64,000 nt of DNA, from contig NZ_CP062137.1 in NCBI RefSeq assembly GCF_014843355.1, positions 1,674,001-1,738,000 of the forward strand, in the 5' to 3' direction. Below are positions 10,518-21,947 of the stretch, in pieces. The stretch comes from Actinobacillus sp. GY-402 (GTDB taxonomy: Bacteria; Pseudomonadota; Gammaproteobacteria; Enterobacterales; Pasteurellaceae). Below the pieces are notes generated by a model. The model was not told the origin of the DNA and made no database searches. It saw only the letters and a list, made by a program, of their open reading frames with translations. Positions within the stretch are counted from its first letter, which is position 1. Each line of letters opens with the position of its first letter. The translations under genes and the position numbers were made by a program.

Positions 10518-11273
10518 TTAATTTTCTCCCGCACTTTTGGATTCATCCTCATCTTTCGGACGATAAAATCTTGCGCAAATCACACCGACTTCAAACAGCA
10601 AACACATCGGAACCGCCAATAAAGTTTGAGAAAACACATCCGGCGGCGTCAACAGCATGCCTATCACGAATGCGGAAACAATAATATACGGGCGTTTTGC
10701 TTTTAAATCTTCCGGTGTCGTCACGCCGCTCCAACACAGTAAAATAATAGCAACCGGCACCTCAAAACAAATGCCGAAGGCCAGGAATAACGTTAGCACA
10801 AAATCCAGATAGTTGCTGATATCCGTTGCCATCGCCACACCTTCCGGCGTCGTGCTGGTCAGAAAACTAAAGACTAAAGGAAACACCACGTAATACGCAA
10901 AAGCTACGCCGAGATAAAATAAAAGCGTGCTGGAAATCAACAACGGATAAACCAGACGTTTTTCATGCTGATACAGCGCGGGCGCCACAAATGCCCAAAT
11001 CTGATAAAGCAAAAACGGGACGGACAGAAAAATCGCCGTGATGCCCGTCAGTTTAATCGGCGTGAAAAACGGCGCCGCCACATTGGTGGCGATCATGGTC
11101 GAACCCTTCGGCATGGCCTCCAGCAAAGGCGTGGCGATCAGATGATAAATATCATTGGAAAAATAAACCAACGCACAGAAAACCGCTAAAATGCAAAGCA
11201 CGCAACGCAATAAGCGATTACGCAATTCCATAAGATGGGAAATAAGCGGTTGAGTTTCTTCCACCTGACTCAT
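10518..11273 (-). CDS. tatC: Sec-independent translocase subunit TatC
   Basis: Six-helix inner-membrane subunit that recognises twin-arginine signal peptides. 251 residues. The start [23 protein letters not shown] carries the conserved cytoplasmic N-terminal motif HLxELRx[24 protein letters not shown] corresponds to the conserved second-helix region, with the conserved Glu. The start overlaps the tatB stop by 4 bases (11270-11273). Confidence 0.97.
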   Translation of the reverse strand: MSQVEETQPLISHLMELRNRLLRCVLCILAVFCALVYFSNDIYHLIATPLLEAMPKGSTMIATNVAAPFFTPIKLTGITAIFLSVPFLLYQIWAFVAPALYQHEKRLVYPLLISSTLLFYLGVAFAYYVVFPLVFSFLTSTTPEGVAMATDISNYLDFVLTLFLAFGICFEVPVAIILLCWSGVTTPEDLKAKRPYIIVSAFVIGMLLTPPDVFSQTLLAVPMCLLFEVGVICARFYRPKDEDESKSAGEN

Positions 11274-11845
11274 ACGTTTTTCTCTGAAGAAGATTGGGGT
11301 TGGACATCCTCGCCGGGATGATATTGATCAATGTATTTCGCTAACTGTTCGTCCAGCGAAGGGGAATTTAAGGTCGTCGCTTCGGTATTCTCCGTGATTT
11401 CCGCCGCGGTTTGCAAGGTTTCACTTTCAAGTGCGGTCAAATTTTGCGACGTTTTTTCCGACGTATCCGTTCCCACATTCAATTTATTCCAATTGGCTTC
11501 GCGCACATCCTTAATCTGTTCTTCAAGGGTTTTGTTCACGTCCGACGCCTGTTTGTCCAAATCCGCTTTCATTTTTTCCGCCGAAGCTTTCAGTTCGTCC
11601 ACGGTTTTTGCCAAATCCGGCGAAAGGGTTTTCAGATTAAGGTTTTCCGCTTTTTTAATACTTTCCTGCAATTCCTGTAATTTCAGTTCCTGCGAAAGCT
11701 CATTTTGCACATTGGCGGCCAGCCCGCGGATGGTCCGCACCCATTTCATCACCGTGCGAACGGCCACCGGCATACGTTGCGGCCCCAGCACCACCAGCCC
11801 CACAATAAAAACTAAAAGTAATTCAGAAAAACCGATATCAAACAC
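11270..11845 (-). CDS. tatB: Sec-independent translocase subunit TatB
   Basis: 191 residues, a little longer than E. coli TatB (171). The N-terminal membrane helix [22 protein letters not shown] with the Glu and Pro typical of TatB is followed by an amphipathic helix ([19 protein letters not shown]) and a long acidic, low-complexity tail. Three bases separate it from the tatA stop. A USS lies inside the tail-coding part (about 11430). Confidence 0.95.
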   Translation of the reverse strand: MFDIGFSELLLVFIVGLVVLGPQRMPVAVRTVMKWVRTIRGLAANVQNELSQELKLQELQESIKKAENLNLKTLSPDLAKTVDELKASAEKMKADLDKQASDVNKTLEEQIKDVREANWNKLNVGTDTSEKTSQNLTALESETLQTAAEITENTEATTLNSPSLDEQLAKYIDQYHPGEDVQPQSSSEKNV

Positions 11846-11848
11846 GGA

Positions 11849-12076
11849 TTATGCCTGTTCTTTCTCTTTTTCTTCTTTAGTTTGACTTTGCGCCGTTTTT
11901 TCCGCTTTATCTAAAGATTTGAATTCGGCATCTTTCGGCTCGTCCGCCATCGCTTTTTTGAACCCTTTTACGGATTCGCCCAAATCCGAACCCAAGGTAC
12001 GCAATTTTTTAGTTCCGAATAATAAGACGACGATTGCCACAATAATCAGCAGTTGCCAAATACTAATACCACCCAT
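11849..12076 (-). CDS. tatA: Sec-independent translocase subunit TatA
   Basis: Pore-forming subunit of the Tat exporter, 75 residues from the ATG at 12076 ([21 protein letters not shown]), which places the membrane helix at the N-terminus as in the family; an upstream start at 12148 would add an atypical 24-residue leader. The helix is followed by [22 protein letters not shown], the conserved amphipathic helix, and a Lys/Glu-rich tail. First gene of tatABC. Confidence 0.95.
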   Translation of the reverse strand: MGGISIWQLLIIVAIVVLLFGTKKLRTLGSDLGESVKGFKKAMADEPKDAEFKSLDKAEKTAQSQTKEEKEKEQA

Positions 12077-12196
12077 AACGATATCCTTCAATAATTTAGT
12101 GAAAAAAGAAGTCTGCGTGAATATACCCTTTTTGAAACTCTTGAACAATAGCTCACCCGGATTATTTTAATTTTTTAAAAAATTTTCCGTTTCCCC

Positions 12197-12225
12197 CTTG
12201 AAAGCCGTTTTTTTCCGCCTTATAT
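12197..12225 (+). promoter_or_regulatory. Sigma-32-type heat-shock promoter of groESL
   Basis: CTTGAAA (12197-12203), 14-base spacer, CCTTATAT (12218-12225). The -35 is a full match to the sigma-32 consensus; the -10 is a weaker match to CCCCATNT. It ends 43 bases before the groES ATG. No CIRCE (HrcA) repeat is visible. Confidence 0.7.
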
Positions 12226-12268
12226 AGAAAAAGCATGAAATCAATTCAATTTTCATAGGAGTATAAAA

Positions 12269-12559
12269 ATGGCAATTCGTCCTTTACATGATCGTGTAAT
12301 TATTAAACGTGAAGAAGTAGAAACTCTTTCCGCCGGCGGTATCGTATTAACCGGTTCCGCGGCGACAAAATCCACCCGCGCGAAAGTGCTGGCGGTGGGC
12401 AAAGGTCGCGTGCTTGAAAACGGTACGGTACAGCCTTTAGACGTGAAAGTCGGCGACACCGTTATTTTCAACGACGGTTACGGCGTGAAAGCGGAAAAAA
12501 TTGACGGCGAAGAAGTGTTAATCATCTCTGAAAACGACATTTTGGCGATTGTCGAATAA
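12269..12559 (+). CDS. groES: Co-chaperonin GroES (10 kDa)
   Basis: Forms the heptameric lid of the GroEL chamber. 96 residues, standard length. Start [14 protein letters not shown]; the mobile loop is [21 protein letters not shown] (about residues 17-37), and the roof region is [26 protein letters not shown] precedes the ATG. Sits 86 bases upstream of groEL, the gap carrying a USS and small hairpin. Confidence 0.98.
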   Translation: MAIRPLHDRVIIKREEVETLSAGGIVLTGSAATKSTRAKVLAVGKGRVLENGTVQPLDVKVGDTVIFNDGYGVKAEKIDGEEVLIISENDILAIVE

Positions 12560-12563
12560 TAAA

Positions 12564-12587
12564 AGTGCGGTCGATTTTGACCGAGTT
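12564..12587 (+). promoter_or_regulatory. USS hairpin in the groES-groEL gap
   Basis: A USS (AAAGTGCGGT at about 12563) is followed by CGGTC-gatttt-GACCG, a 5-bp stem without a T-run. It may be a weak attenuator or mRNA-processing site between the two chaperonin genes; this is inference. Confidence 0.35.
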
Positions 12588-12609
12588 TTGAGAGTTTCGT
12601 AGAGCGTAA

Positions 12610-14289
<1,680 letters not shown>

Positions 14290-14307
14290 TCGCCGATTTC
14301 ACCGACA

Positions 14308-14338
14308 AAAAGCCGCCGAGCAAGTTTCGGCGGCTTTT
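14308..14338 (+). terminator. Terminator after groEL
   Basis: AAAAGCCGCCGA ... TCGGCGGCTTTT, a 12-bp GC-rich stem with T-run. Confidence 0.92.
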
Positions 14339-14369
14339 TTATGCCCTCAATTTTCATAAAATCAAAACA

Positions 14370-14411
14370 AAAGTGCGGTCGAAAAAATCAACGTTTTTTT
14401 GACCGCACTTT
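14370..14411 (-). terminator. USS-pair terminator after pepP
   Basis: AAAGTGCGGTC (14370-14380) and GACCGCACTTT (14401-14411) form a hairpin just past the pepP stop on the minus strand. Confidence 0.75.
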
Positions 14412-14416
14412 TATGG

Positions 14417-15745
14417 TTATCGATTTGCCATCAACGCTTCAATCTCGTTAATTTCCTTCGGCACCGCACAGGTCAGGATTTTATTGCCGTATTCCGTGAT
14501 TAACACATTATCTTCAATCCGCACGCCGATGCCTTTATATTGTTCCGGTGCATGAGATTTCGGCGAAATATAAAGCCCCGGCTCCACAGTTAACACCATG
14601 CCGACTTCCAAAGTGCGGTCGCGTTTTTTCGAGTTTCTGTCGCCGTTTTCATCCGCATTGCCGTAACTGCCCACATCATGCACGTCCAAACCCAGCCAAT
14701 GCCCCAATCCGTGCATATAAAATGCGCGATGAGCGTCGGCGGCAATCAATTCGTCCACCTCGCCCTGCAAAATACCGAGTTTCACCAAGCCTTCGATTTT
14801 AATCCGCACCACTTCATCATTGGCCTGTTGAATGGAATTGCCCGCCACCAATAATTCAATGGCGCGTTTTTGCGCTTTTAAAACGAGTTGATAAATATCT
14901 CGCTGCGGTTGGCTGAACTTGCCGTTTACCGGAAAAGTGCGCGTAATGTCACCAGCATACATGGCGAATTCGCAACCGGCGTCAATCAGCACTAAATCGC
15001 CGTCTTTCAGCACTTGATCATTTTCGCTGTAATGCAAAATACAGGCGTTTTCGCCGCCCGCAACAATCGTGTTATAAGCAGGAAATCTTGCACCGAAGCG
15101 ATTAAATTCATGCAGAATTTCGCTTTCGATTTCATATTCGAGCCGATTCGGACGGGTTTCTTTCATTGCGCGAAGATGCCCCAGTGCAGAAATTTGTCCC
15201 GCCTGCTGCATTAAGCGGATTTCATTTTGCGACTTGAACAGGCGCATTTCGTCCAACACGGGGCGCCAGCTCAAAACTTCGCTAAAATCGCCCGCACTTT
15301 TCTCCAGCAACGCGTCGCCCCAGGTTTGAACGCCTGCGGCGTAATAGAGTTTATCCGTATTTTCCGTCATTTCGGTGAAACGGGAAGTCAACTCATCAAT
15401 CGCATAAGCCTGATCCGTCATCAGCGCATTCGGCGCATTTTGTACGCCTAAACGACGTCCGTTCCAGGTTTCCAGCAACGGATCATTCGGACGCAGGAAA
15501 AGTGCGGTCAGATTTTGCTGATTTTTTTTCACCAGCAACAAGGCCGCATCGGGCTCGTTAAAACCGGTGAGATACCAAAAATAGCTGTCCTGACGAAACG
15601 GATAAGTGCAGTCATTATTACGGATTTGTTCGCGTGCGGAAAAAATAACCGCTGCGGAATTATCCGCCATTTGCGCAAACAATTTGGCCCGGCGCGCCGC
15701 AAACTCCTCTTTCGGCAACGCCGCCATATAAGCTAAATCCATCAT
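14417..15745 (-). CDS. pepP: Xaa-Pro aminopeptidase
   Basis: Cytosolic metallopeptidase that removes N-terminal residues next to proline. About 442 residues (two adjacent ATGs at 15745 and 15742). The C-terminal pita-bread domain carries the metal ligands in LIDAGCEF and GDITRTFP (two Asp), HGLGHWLGLDVHD (His), TVEPGLYI (Glu) and GVRIEDN (Glu). It lies downstream of ygfB as in enterobacteria, but ubiH does not follow; a USS terminator does. Two USS lie inside the gene (about 14610 and 15500). Confidence 0.95.
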   Translation of the reverse strand: MMDLAYMAALPKEEFAARRAKLFAQMADNSAAVIFSAREQIRNNDCTYPFRQDSYFWYLTGFNEPDAALLLVKKNQQNLTALFLRPNDPLLETWNGRRLGVQNAPNALMTDQAYAIDELTSRFTEMTENTDKLYYAAGVQTWGDALLEKSAGDFSEVLSWRPVLDEMRLFKSQNEIRLMQQAGQISALGHLRAMKETRPNRLEYEIESEILHEFNRFGARFPAYNTIVAGGENACILHYSENDQVLKDGDLVLIDAGCEFAMYAGDITRTFPVNGKFSQPQRDIYQLVLKAQKRAIELLVAGNSIQQANDEVVRIKIEGLVKLGILQGEVDELIAADAHRAFYMHGLGHWLGLDVHDVGSYGNADENGDRNSKKRDRTLEVGMVLTVEPGLYISPKSHAPEQYKGIGVRIEDNVLITEYGNKILTCAVPKEINEIEALMANR

Positions 15746-15762
15746 CGCTCCTTGTTACCGGC

Positions 15763-16296
15763 TTAATCCATCTCGTGTACGCTCTTGAAATGGCTGTGGA
15801 ATAAATAAGCGATTCCGCGCAGATAGGCAACGATATCTTCCAGGGAATCCAGCAACTCCGCTTCGTCATCGTCTTCATCGTAGCCCAGCTGGCAGATTTG
15901 ATGTAAATCCGCAATCGTGTCACCAATAACTCCGCGCTTTTTGCTGATTTTCGGACGCGCCAGCCCGACACCGAGCAAGAAATGATTCGCCCAATCGCAC
16001 ACGGCTTCCGCTCTCACATCCAGCTTATATTCTTCCGGCAACAATAATTGGAATTTAAACGCATCGCTGTCCCGCAGTTTGTCGCGAAAATCCGCATACA
16101 TGGCATCCAGTTCTTCCATTAATTCCGCTGGATAAGCGTGGTTGTCGTTGGTAATTTGATAAAGTAAAGCATGCCATTTTTGCCGATCACGTATGCCGCC
16201 GGCAAACAAACCGGTCAGAAAGCCGTGTAATTCGGTGGGTGAAACGGCGATCCCCGCCGCTTTAAGTTTTTGATTTAAAATTGAATATTCCGCCAT
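15763..16296 (-). CDS. ygfB: YgfB family protein (UPF0149)
   Basis: 177 residues. The N-terminus SPTELHGFLTGLFAGG and the acidic stretch YDEDDDEAELLDSLEDI are typical of the UPF0149/YgfB family, whose structure is an all-helical fold. In Pseudomonas a YgfB protein affects ampDh3 expression, but no role is established in Pasteurellaceae. It is followed 17 bases later by pepP, the usual pairing. Confidence 0.88.
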   Translation of the reverse strand: MAEYSILNQKLKAAGIAVSPTELHGFLTGLFAGGIRDRQKWHALLYQITNDNHAYPAELMEELDAMYADFRDKLRDSDAFKFQLLLPEEYKLDVRAEAVCDWANHFLLGVGLARPKISKKRGVIGDTIADLHQICQLGYDEDDDEAELLDSLEDIVAYLRGIAYLFHSHFKSVHEMD

Positions 16297-16402
16297 ATGA
16301 AACGTCCTGTTATGATAGTCTGCGTCATTCTAACAGATAATTTATGACGAAAATATTTCTCTGTGGCATAATAACGAAAAATTTCAACCCTATGGTGAAA
16401 AT

Positions 16403-16726
16403 ATGGCATTAAAACCAATTGAATTGAACTTTTTAGGTCAGGTTGTGCGCTTAAACGCACCGGAAGAGCAGCATAACGATTTGCGCGAAGCGGCAAAAGA
16501 ACTGGACAAACGGGTTTCGGAAATGAAAGATCGGATGCAAACCGTGCAGGTAGAGCGCGCGGTGCACGTCGTGGCATTAAACCTTTGTTTCGAGTTGCTT
16601 TCGGAGAAACGTAAAACCCAATCCACCGAGCAAATTCTGCAAAATCAGATTCGACAATTGAGCCATTCATTGGAAAATATTGCGGCGCGCTCAACAAATC
16701 AGCAACCGACTTACGAAATCCAATAA
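16403..16726 (+). CDS. zapA: Cell division protein ZapA
   Basis: Cytosolic FtsZ-ring-associated protein of 107 residues. The N-terminal domain contains the family start IELNFLGQVVRLNAPEEQ and the helix AAKELDKRVSEMKDRM; the second half is a coiled coil. It is divergent from ygfB and lies directly upstream of 6S RNA and fau, the same zapA-ssrS-fau order found in E. coli. Confidence 0.94.
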   Translation: MALKPIELNFLGQVVRLNAPEEQHNDLREAAKELDKRVSEMKDRMQTVQVERAVHVVALNLCFELLSEKRKTQSTEQILQNQIRQLSHSLENIAARSTNQQPTYEIQ

Positions 16727-16751
16727 ATTGGGTTAAATTTACAATTTGAAC

Positions 16752-16780
16752 TGGTCAATTTTAGATTTTTCAGTTACTAT
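16752..16780 (+). promoter_or_regulatory. Possible promoter of 6S RNA
   Basis: TGGTCA (16752-16757), 17-base spacer, TACTAT (16775-16780), placed about 12 bases before the predicted RNA start. Confidence 0.45.
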
Positions 16781-16791
16781 TATTTTCAAAG

Positions 16792-16973
16792 ATTACCTGA
16801 GATGTTCGCCAGCGGGTTACGTCCCTGAGCCGATACTTACATACTTCGAGTTGGTTCTCTATATTGTTGGTGCGCAGGCTTAGTTTTACTAAGAAGCCTA
16901 AAAACGATTACAACCGACTCCCTTGAACCGTCGGGTTCAAGGACCGACCACCCACAACGGCATCTCGGGACCT
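16792..16973 (+). ncRNA. ssrS: 6S RNA
   Basis: About 182 nt between zapA and fau, the conserved place of ssrS. The 5' part CCTGAGATGTTCGCCAGCGG and the 3' part GGCATCTCGGGACC pair to form the closing stem, as in E. coli 6S RNA. The internal hairpin CCTTGAACC-GTC-GGGTTCAAGG is also conserved. 6S RNA binds sigma-70 RNA polymerase and mimics an open promoter. The ends are set by alignment from memory with the E. coli RNA and may shift by a few bases. Confidence 0.92.
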
Positions 16974-16982
16974 AAACACAAT

Positions 16983-17552
16983 ATGAAATCCATTTCCGAA
17001 CGCCGTTCTCAACTTCGTCAGCAAATCAGAAAAACTCGACAAAATCTGACCGCACTTGATCAAATCCGGGCGGCCCAAACCGTAACGCAAAAAGCCTTAA
17101 ACTTAATTGCCGAGCGCCATGCCAAGCATATTGCCGTTTATCTTTCCTTTGACGGCGAAATTAACACCCGACCGTTAACCGAAGCCCTTTGGGCGCAGCA
17201 TAAAAATGTCTATTTACCGGTGTTACATCCGTTTTGCAAAGGGCATATGCTATTTCTGCATTACACGCCGGAAACGGAGCTGATTCCCAATGAATTCGGT
17301 ATTCCGGAACCGCGTTTGAATGTGAAAAATATTTTACCGATTCACCGCTTAGATATTATTTTCACCCCGTTAGTAGCATTCGACAGGCAGGGAAACCGCC
17401 TTGGAATGGGCGGCGGTTTTTACGATCGTACGCTGCAGGATTGGCACCATCAGCATTTCATCCCCGTAGGATTGGCGCATCAATGTCAGCAAGTGGATAA
17501 ATTGCCGACCGAAAGCTGGGACATTCCGTTATTTGATATTTTGGTCGGGTGA
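16983..17552 (+). CDS. fau: 5-formyltetrahydrofolate cyclo-ligase
   Basis: Converts 5-formyl-THF to 5,10-methenyl-THF using ATP. 189 residues from the ATG at 16983; an earlier in-frame start at 16923 would lie within 6S RNA. The N-terminus RSQLRQQIRKTRQNL is the family helix with conserved Arg/Lys; LVAFDRQGNRLGMGGGFYDRTL is the ATP/substrate loop. It starts about ten bases after the 6S RNA 3' end and is probably made by read-through of that transcript, as in E. coli. Confidence 0.93.
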   Translation: MKSISERRSQLRQQIRKTRQNLTALDQIRAAQTVTQKALNLIAERHAKHIAVYLSFDGEINTRPLTEALWAQHKNVYLPVLHPFCKGHMLFLHYTPETELIPNEFGIPEPRLNVKNILPIHRLDIIFTPLVAFDRQGNRLGMGGGFYDRTLQDWHHQHFIPVGLAHQCQQVDKLPTESWDIPLFDILVG

Positions 17553-17560
17553 ACACAAAA

Positions 17561-17583
17561 ACGGGCGTTACGCCCGTCTTTTT
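17561..17583 (+). terminator. Terminator after fau
   Basis: ACGGGCG-TTA-CGCCCGT followed by CTTTTT. Confidence 0.88.
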
Positions 17584-17634
17584 CCCGATAGCGTTATGAG
17601 CGGAAACAGAAATAATCCCTGTCTTCGCCGCAAA

Positions 17635-18822
17635 TTACAGCAAGGATTTCGCTAATTCGCGCGCCCGGCAATCCACTTCCAGCACATCCTCCACGCAGGA
17701 AATCCGTTGCGGCGGCATTGCCTCCACCGCTTTAGCATTCACTTTCGCGATATCGGTAAACTTAATCCGACGATGCAAAAATGCGTCCACCGCAATTTCG
17801 TTCGCCGCATTCATTGCCGTGGTGGCATATTGGCCGGCGGCAAAAGCGTCCATCGCCAGCTTCAGATTAGGATAGCGATTAAAATCCGGCTGCAGGAAAG
17901 TTAAGCCGTTTAATTGATAAAAATCCAGCGGCGCCACGCCGGAAACAATTCGGTTCGGATAAGCCATGGTTTCCGCAATCGGGGTTCGCATATCGGGATT
18001 GCCCATCTGCGCGATCACCGAACCGTCAATGTAACGCACCATGGAATGAATGATGGACTGCGGATGAATAATCACCTCCATCTCGTCCGCACCGGCATTA
18101 AACAGCCAACGCGCCTCGATATATTCCAGCCCTTTGTTCATCATGGTGGCGCTGTCCACGGAAATTTTTTTGCCCATGGACCAATTCGGATGGGCTACCG
18201 CCTGTTCCGGCGTGATGCCGTCGAACTCGCTTAAATCCGTATAACGAAACGGACCGCCGGAACCGGTCAGCACAATTTTGCTGACGCCCAATTCGGACAA
18301 CGGGCAAAATCCGATTTTCTGCTGCGCTTTCGGCGGTAAAGACTGGAAAATCGCATTATGTTCGCTGTCCACCGGCAATAATTGCGCACCGTGTTTTTTC
18401 ACCGCATCGATAAAAATCCGCCCGCACGTCACCAAACTTTCCTTATTCGCCAACAACACACGCTTACCCGCCTGCACCGCCGAAAGGGTCGGTAACAGCC
18501 CGGCAGCGCCGACAATCGCCGCCATGATTTGATCCGCTTCAGGATGCGCCGCCAGTTCGCAAACGGCTTTTTGCCCGCTTAACACTTGCGTTTTACAACC
18601 AAGTGCGGTCAATTTTTGGCGTAAATTTTTAGCCGCGTTTTCATCGTCTAAGGCCGCAAATTCCGGTTGAAATTTTACGCACTGCTCAACCATTAAATCC
18701 GCATTGCGTCCGCCGGCTAAGGCGAACGCACGATATTTTTCAGGATTATGTTCAATGACGGAAAGAGTGCTGGTGCCGATAGAGCCGGTCGAACCCAAGA
18801 TGACCAAGTTTTGTTTTTTCAT
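17635..18822 (-). CDS. dxr: 1-deoxy-D-xylulose 5-phosphate reductoisomerase
   Basis: Second step of the MEP isoprenoid pathway, NADPH-dependent. 395 residues from the ATG at 18822. Nucleotide loop [11 protein letters not shown] at the N-terminus; metal and substrate residues in [11 protein letters not shown] and [19 protein letters not shown]. It follows frr on the same strand, separated by a terminator hairpin at 18861-18885 and a short GTAGGG-type hairpin. Confidence 0.97.
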   Translation of the reverse strand: MKKQNLVILGSTGSIGTSTLSVIEHNPEKYRAFALAGGRNADLMVEQCVKFQPEFAALDDENAAKNLRQKLTALGCKTQVLSGQKAVCELAAHPEADQIMAAIVGAAGLLPTLSAVQAGKRVLLANKESLVTCGRIFIDAVKKHGAQLLPVDSEHNAIFQSLPPKAQQKIGFCPLSELGVSKIVLTGSGGPFRYTDLSEFDGITPEQAVAHPNWSMGKKISVDSATMMNKGLEYIEARWLFNAGADEMEVIIHPQSIIHSMVRYIDGSVIAQMGNPDMRTPIAETMAYPNRIVSGVAPLDFYQLNGLTFLQPDFNRYPNLKLAMDAFAAGQYATTAMNAANEIAVDAFLHRRIKFTDIAKVNAKAVEAMPPQRISCVEDVLEVDCRARELAKSLL

Positions 18823-18830
18823 AACCAATC

Positions 18831-18851
18831 CGTAGGGTTTGCTAACCCGCC
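18831..18851. repeat. GTAGGG-type small hairpin element upstream of dxr
   Basis: CGTAGGG(TT)TGCT(AA)CCCGCC: GGGTT-tgct-AACCC hairpin beginning with GTAGGG. Related to elements at 31319 and 35835. Confidence 0.4.
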
Positions 18852-18860
18852 GTTTTTATA

Positions 18861-18885
18861 CAAAAAAACGCAGAAAACTCTGCGT
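18861..18885 (-). terminator. Terminator after frr
   Basis: ACGCAGA-GTTT-TCTGCGT hairpin on the minus strand followed by a run of seven T. Confidence 0.88.
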
Positions 18886-18926
18886 CTGTTTCGGTGGACT
18901 CAAACCGCCCACCGCCAATATTCGGA

Positions 18927-19484
18927 TTAGAAATCCATCAATTCTTTTTCTTTATCCGCCAGCACTTCATCCACTTTTTTCACGAAGCTGTCGGTCAGTT
19001 TTTGAATTTCTTCTTCCGCTTTACGCTGTTCGTTTTCGCTGATTTCTTTGTCTTTCAACAGCGCTTTAATTTTCTCGTTGGCATCGCGGCGCACATTACG
19101 AACCGCCACTTTACCCTGTTCGCCTTCGCCTTTAACCAGTTTGATCAAATCACGGCGGCGTTCTTCCGTTAACGGCGGAAGCGGCACGCGAATGGTCGTT
19201 CCCGCAGACGACGGATTTAAACCCAAATCGGAAGTTAAAATCGCTTTTTCCACGGCGCTGATTAATGAACGGTCAAATACGGTCACCGCTAACGTACGAG
19301 CGTCTTCCGCCACCACGTTGGCCAATTGACGCAACGGTGTCGCCGCACCGTAATAATCCACCTGAATAGCGTCCAATAAAGACGGTTGCGCACGTCCCGT
19401 ACGGATTTTAGAGATATGACCTTTTAAAGCTTCGAGACTTTTTTCCATGCGCTCCTGCGCGTCTTTTTTAATTTCGTTGATCAT
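18927..19484 (-). CDS. frr: Ribosome recycling factor
   Basis: Splits post-termination ribosomes together with EF-G. 185 residues, standard length, from the ATG at 19484 ([20 protein letters not shown]), with AAGGAAAAACC just before it. Conserved blocks include [25 protein letters not shown] and VRNVRRDAN. The next gene upstream is pyrH, giving the usual pyrH-frr-dxr order. Confidence 0.98.
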   Translation of the reverse strand: MINEIKKDAQERMEKSLEALKGHISKIRTGRAQPSLLDAIQVDYYGAATPLRQLANVVAEDARTLAVTVFDRSLISAVEKAILTSDLGLNPSSAGTTIRVPLPPLTEERRRDLIKLVKGEGEQGKVAVRNVRRDANEKIKALLKDKEISENEQRKAEEEIQKLTDSFVKKVDEVLADKEKELMDF

Positions 19485-19514
19485 GGTTTTTCCTTTATCT
19501 GTGAAATTCATCAA

Positions 19515-20228
19515 TTAAGAAATAATGGTGCCTTCGGTTAAGCCGGTCACCACTTCGCGCAATGCGCCCGGTTTGCCCATATTGAACACGCGAATCGGCA
19601 TATTGTGGTCGCGCGCTAACGTAAACGCCGCTAAATCCATCACTTTCAATTCATGTTCAATCACGTCCGCATAACTTAATGTGTTGAACAATTTCGCATT
19701 CGGGTTCTTCGCCGGATCGCAATCATAAACGCCGTCCACTTTAGTAGCTTTCAGCACCACATCCGCTTCGATTTCAATTCCGCGCAGACAAGCGGCGGAA
19801 TCCGTGGTGAAAAACGGGCTGCCGGTACCGCCGGAGAAAATCACCACGCGTTTTTCCCGTAACATTTTGATCGCTTCCGACCAGTTGTAAGTGTCGCAAA
19901 TTCCGTTTAACTGGAACGCCGACATCAATTTCGCATTAACATCCGCACGATGCAAGGCGTCGCGCATCGCCAGGCCGTTCATCACGGTTGCCAGCATCCC
20001 CATGTGGTCGCCCACTACGCGGTTCATGCCGGCTTTTGCCAATTTCGCGCCGCGGAACAGGTTGCCGCCACCTAAAACAACGCCCACTTCCACGCCCATG
20101 GCGATTAACTCTTTAATTTCCAATGCCATTCTGTCCAAGATGGAAGGATCGATACCAAACCCTTCGGCGCCCTGCAGTGCTTCACCGCTTAATTTTAAAA
20201 GAATTCGTTTGTAAATCGGATTGCTCAT
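19515..20228 (-). CDS. pyrH: UMP kinase
   Basis: Phosphorylates UMP to UDP. 237 residues. Amino-acid-kinase fold: LLKLSGEAL (nucleotide-binding Lys), [12 protein letters not shown], and the Asp/Thr region [17 protein letters not shown] lies upstream of the ATG. First gene of pyrH-frr-dxr here; tsf and rpsB are not seen before it, the adjacent region being the divergent transferase gene. Confidence 0.98.
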   Translation of the reverse strand: MSNPIYKRILLKLSGEALQGAEGFGIDPSILDRMALEIKELIAMGVEVGVVLGGGNLFRGAKLAKAGMNRVVGDHMGMLATVMNGLAMRDALHRADVNAKLMSAFQLNGICDTYNWSEAIKMLREKRVVIFSGGTGSPFFTTDSAACLRGIEIEADVVLKATKVDGVYDCDPAKNPNAKLFNTLSYADVIEHELKVMDLAAFTLARDHNMPIRVFNMGKPGALREVVTGLTEGTIIS

Positions 20229-20360
20229 TTTCTTACTCCGGCTAGAATATTGGACATAAAATTGCCGTCATTATAATGTAACTTCACGCAACAACCAATA
20301 GAACGAATCAGAAAAATTCGGTAAAATCTGACCGCACTTTTAGCAAAGAAGGAATATTTT

Positions 20361-21947
20361 GTGCTAACCCGATTAATTAATAGATACGTTTCGAAACCAT
20401 TAGCCAAGCAAATTTTAGCGGCGATATTAGCCTTGGTTTGCATCATTTTTGCCAGCCGTTTAATGTTAATCGGCTCCGGTTTTTTCGTCCGCCCGACCGT
20501 GAAACAAACGCTGTTAATGGCGGTTTTGTTCATTATTTTTAACGCCTCGAAAAAACTGTTTTGGTTCGTCGCATTTCCCTTTGCTTTGCTGCACGCTTTA
20601 TATGCGCCGATCGGTTTAACCTTCGGACCGCCGTCTTATCAATATATCGCATCGGTATTCGCCACGGATTTACTGGAAAGCAAAGAATTTCTGTCGCAAC
20701 TGCCGTTGGTTAATTTCACTTATCCGGTGGCAATTGTTGCGCTGTTATGGCTGTTTCGTTCGCTCACCCAAACGTTTCATCTGCATTTTTACAAAAACAA
20801 AATGTTTCTTGCCGCGGTCGCCGTTTTTTTAATCTGGGGCTCCGCGCCGTTAAAATTTGTGACCGAAACCTATGATGCGGGCGTGAAAGTTCAGGACGAA
20901 TTAACCCGTCTGAACGGTTTGGCGATTGAAAGCAAATGGGGAAAATCCGATCTATCTGACGCGAAATACGACGATTATGTATTGATTATCGGCGAAAGTG
21001 CGCGAAAAGACTATCTTCACGCCTATGGCTATCCGGTCAATAATACACCGTTTATGAGCACCGCCAAAGGCACGCTTATCGACGGCTTCACCGCCGGCGG
21101 CACCAACACCATTGCGTCGCTCAAATTAATGTTAACCAAGCCCGACACCAAAAACTGGGAAGGCAATTATTCCCTTAACCTGATTGATTTAATCAAATCC
21201 GCCGGCGTGAAAACTTATTGGATTTCCAATCAAGGCTATTTGGGCGAATTCGACACCCCGATTTCCGCCATCGCCAATAAAAGCGACGTCAAAATTTTCC
21301 TGAAATCCGGCGACAGCTTAAATTCCAACACCAGCGATTTCGATCTGTTACCGAAATTCGCACAGGTTATCGAACAGCCGGCGGCGGGAAAACGCTTCAT
21401 CGTGCTGCATTTATACGGTTCGCACCCGATTACTTGCGACCGTCTCAGCGATTACGAAAAAATTTATAACGACTACCAAATCGACGAAAAATATTACAAC
21501 GTTAACTGCTACGTTTCTTCAATGAAGAAAACCGACGAAGTGCTGAAACGCGTTTACGACGAATTGGTAAAAAACTATGAAAAATCTCACCGCACTTTTT
21601 CGATGATTTACTTCTCCGATCACGGTTTGGCGCAGCATGAAACGGAAACCGGCGTGGATATTCACAACAGCGCGGGCAAAAGCAAACGTCATTACGACAT
21701 TCCGCTGTTCAAAATTTCCAGTGACGACACCCAACGCCATGTGTATAAGGTGTTCAAATCCGGTTTGAATTTCACCGACGACATCGCCAAATGGATGGGA
21801 ATCAGCAACCCGCAGCTTAATCCGAACGCGGATTTATTCTCCGATCAAGCTGATCCCGACGATTACGGCTTAAAAGCGGAAATCGAAAAAATTACGGCGC
21901 CGGATGATCCCGCCATTGTGATTCCAGAAAAAAAGACGAGCGAATGA
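20361..21947 (+). CDS. Phosphoethanolamine transferase (EptA/Lpt6/OpgE type)
   Basis: Inner-membrane enzyme predicted to move phosphoethanolamine from phosphatidylethanolamine to a lipopolysaccharide or glycan acceptor at the periplasmic face. 528 residues: about five hydrophobic segments in the first 170, then a sulfatase-like domain with metal-binding IIGESARKDY, the nucleophile Thr region GGTNTIASLKLML, HLYGSHP and YFSDHGLAQHE. Starts at GTG with AAGGAA upstream. Acceptor (core heptose, lipid A or other) cannot be decided. The stop overlaps the menH ATG (ATGA at 21944-21947), an unusual pairing of envelope and quinone genes. Confidence 0.85.
   Translation: MLTRLINRYVSKPLAKQILAAILALVCIIFASRLMLIGSGFFVRPTVKQTLLMAVLFIIFNASKKLFWFVAFPFALLHALYAPIGLTFGPPSYQYIASVFATDLLESKEFLSQLPLVNFTYPVAIVALLWLFRSLTQTFHLHFYKNKMFLAAVAVFLIWGSAPLKFVTETYDAGVKVQDELTRLNGLAIESKWGKSDLSDAKYDDYVLIIGESARKDYLHAYGYPVNNTPFMSTAKGTLIDGFTAGGTNTIASLKLMLTKPDTKNWEGNYSLNLIDLIKSAGVKTYWISNQGYLGEFDTPISAIANKSDVKIFLKSGDSLNSNTSDFDLLPKFAQVIEQPAAGKRFIVLHLYGSHPITCDRLSDYEKIYNDYQIDEKYYNVNCYVSSMKKTDEVLKRVYDELVKNYEKSHRTFSMIYFSDHGLAQHETETGVDIHNSAGKSKRHYDIPLFKISSDDTQRHVYKVFKSGLNFTDDIAKWMGISNPQLNPNADLFSDQADPDDYGLKAEIEKITAPDDPAIVIPEKKTSE

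Noticed and set aside
16923..16982. Longer N-terminus of 5-formyl-THF cyclo-ligase
   Set aside because: It would be encoded by the 3' part of 6S RNA; the ATG at 16983 gives the conserved N-terminal helix.
18823..18828. TTG start two codons upstream for Dxr
   Set aside because: ATG at 18822 is in the family position; TTG would only add two residues.
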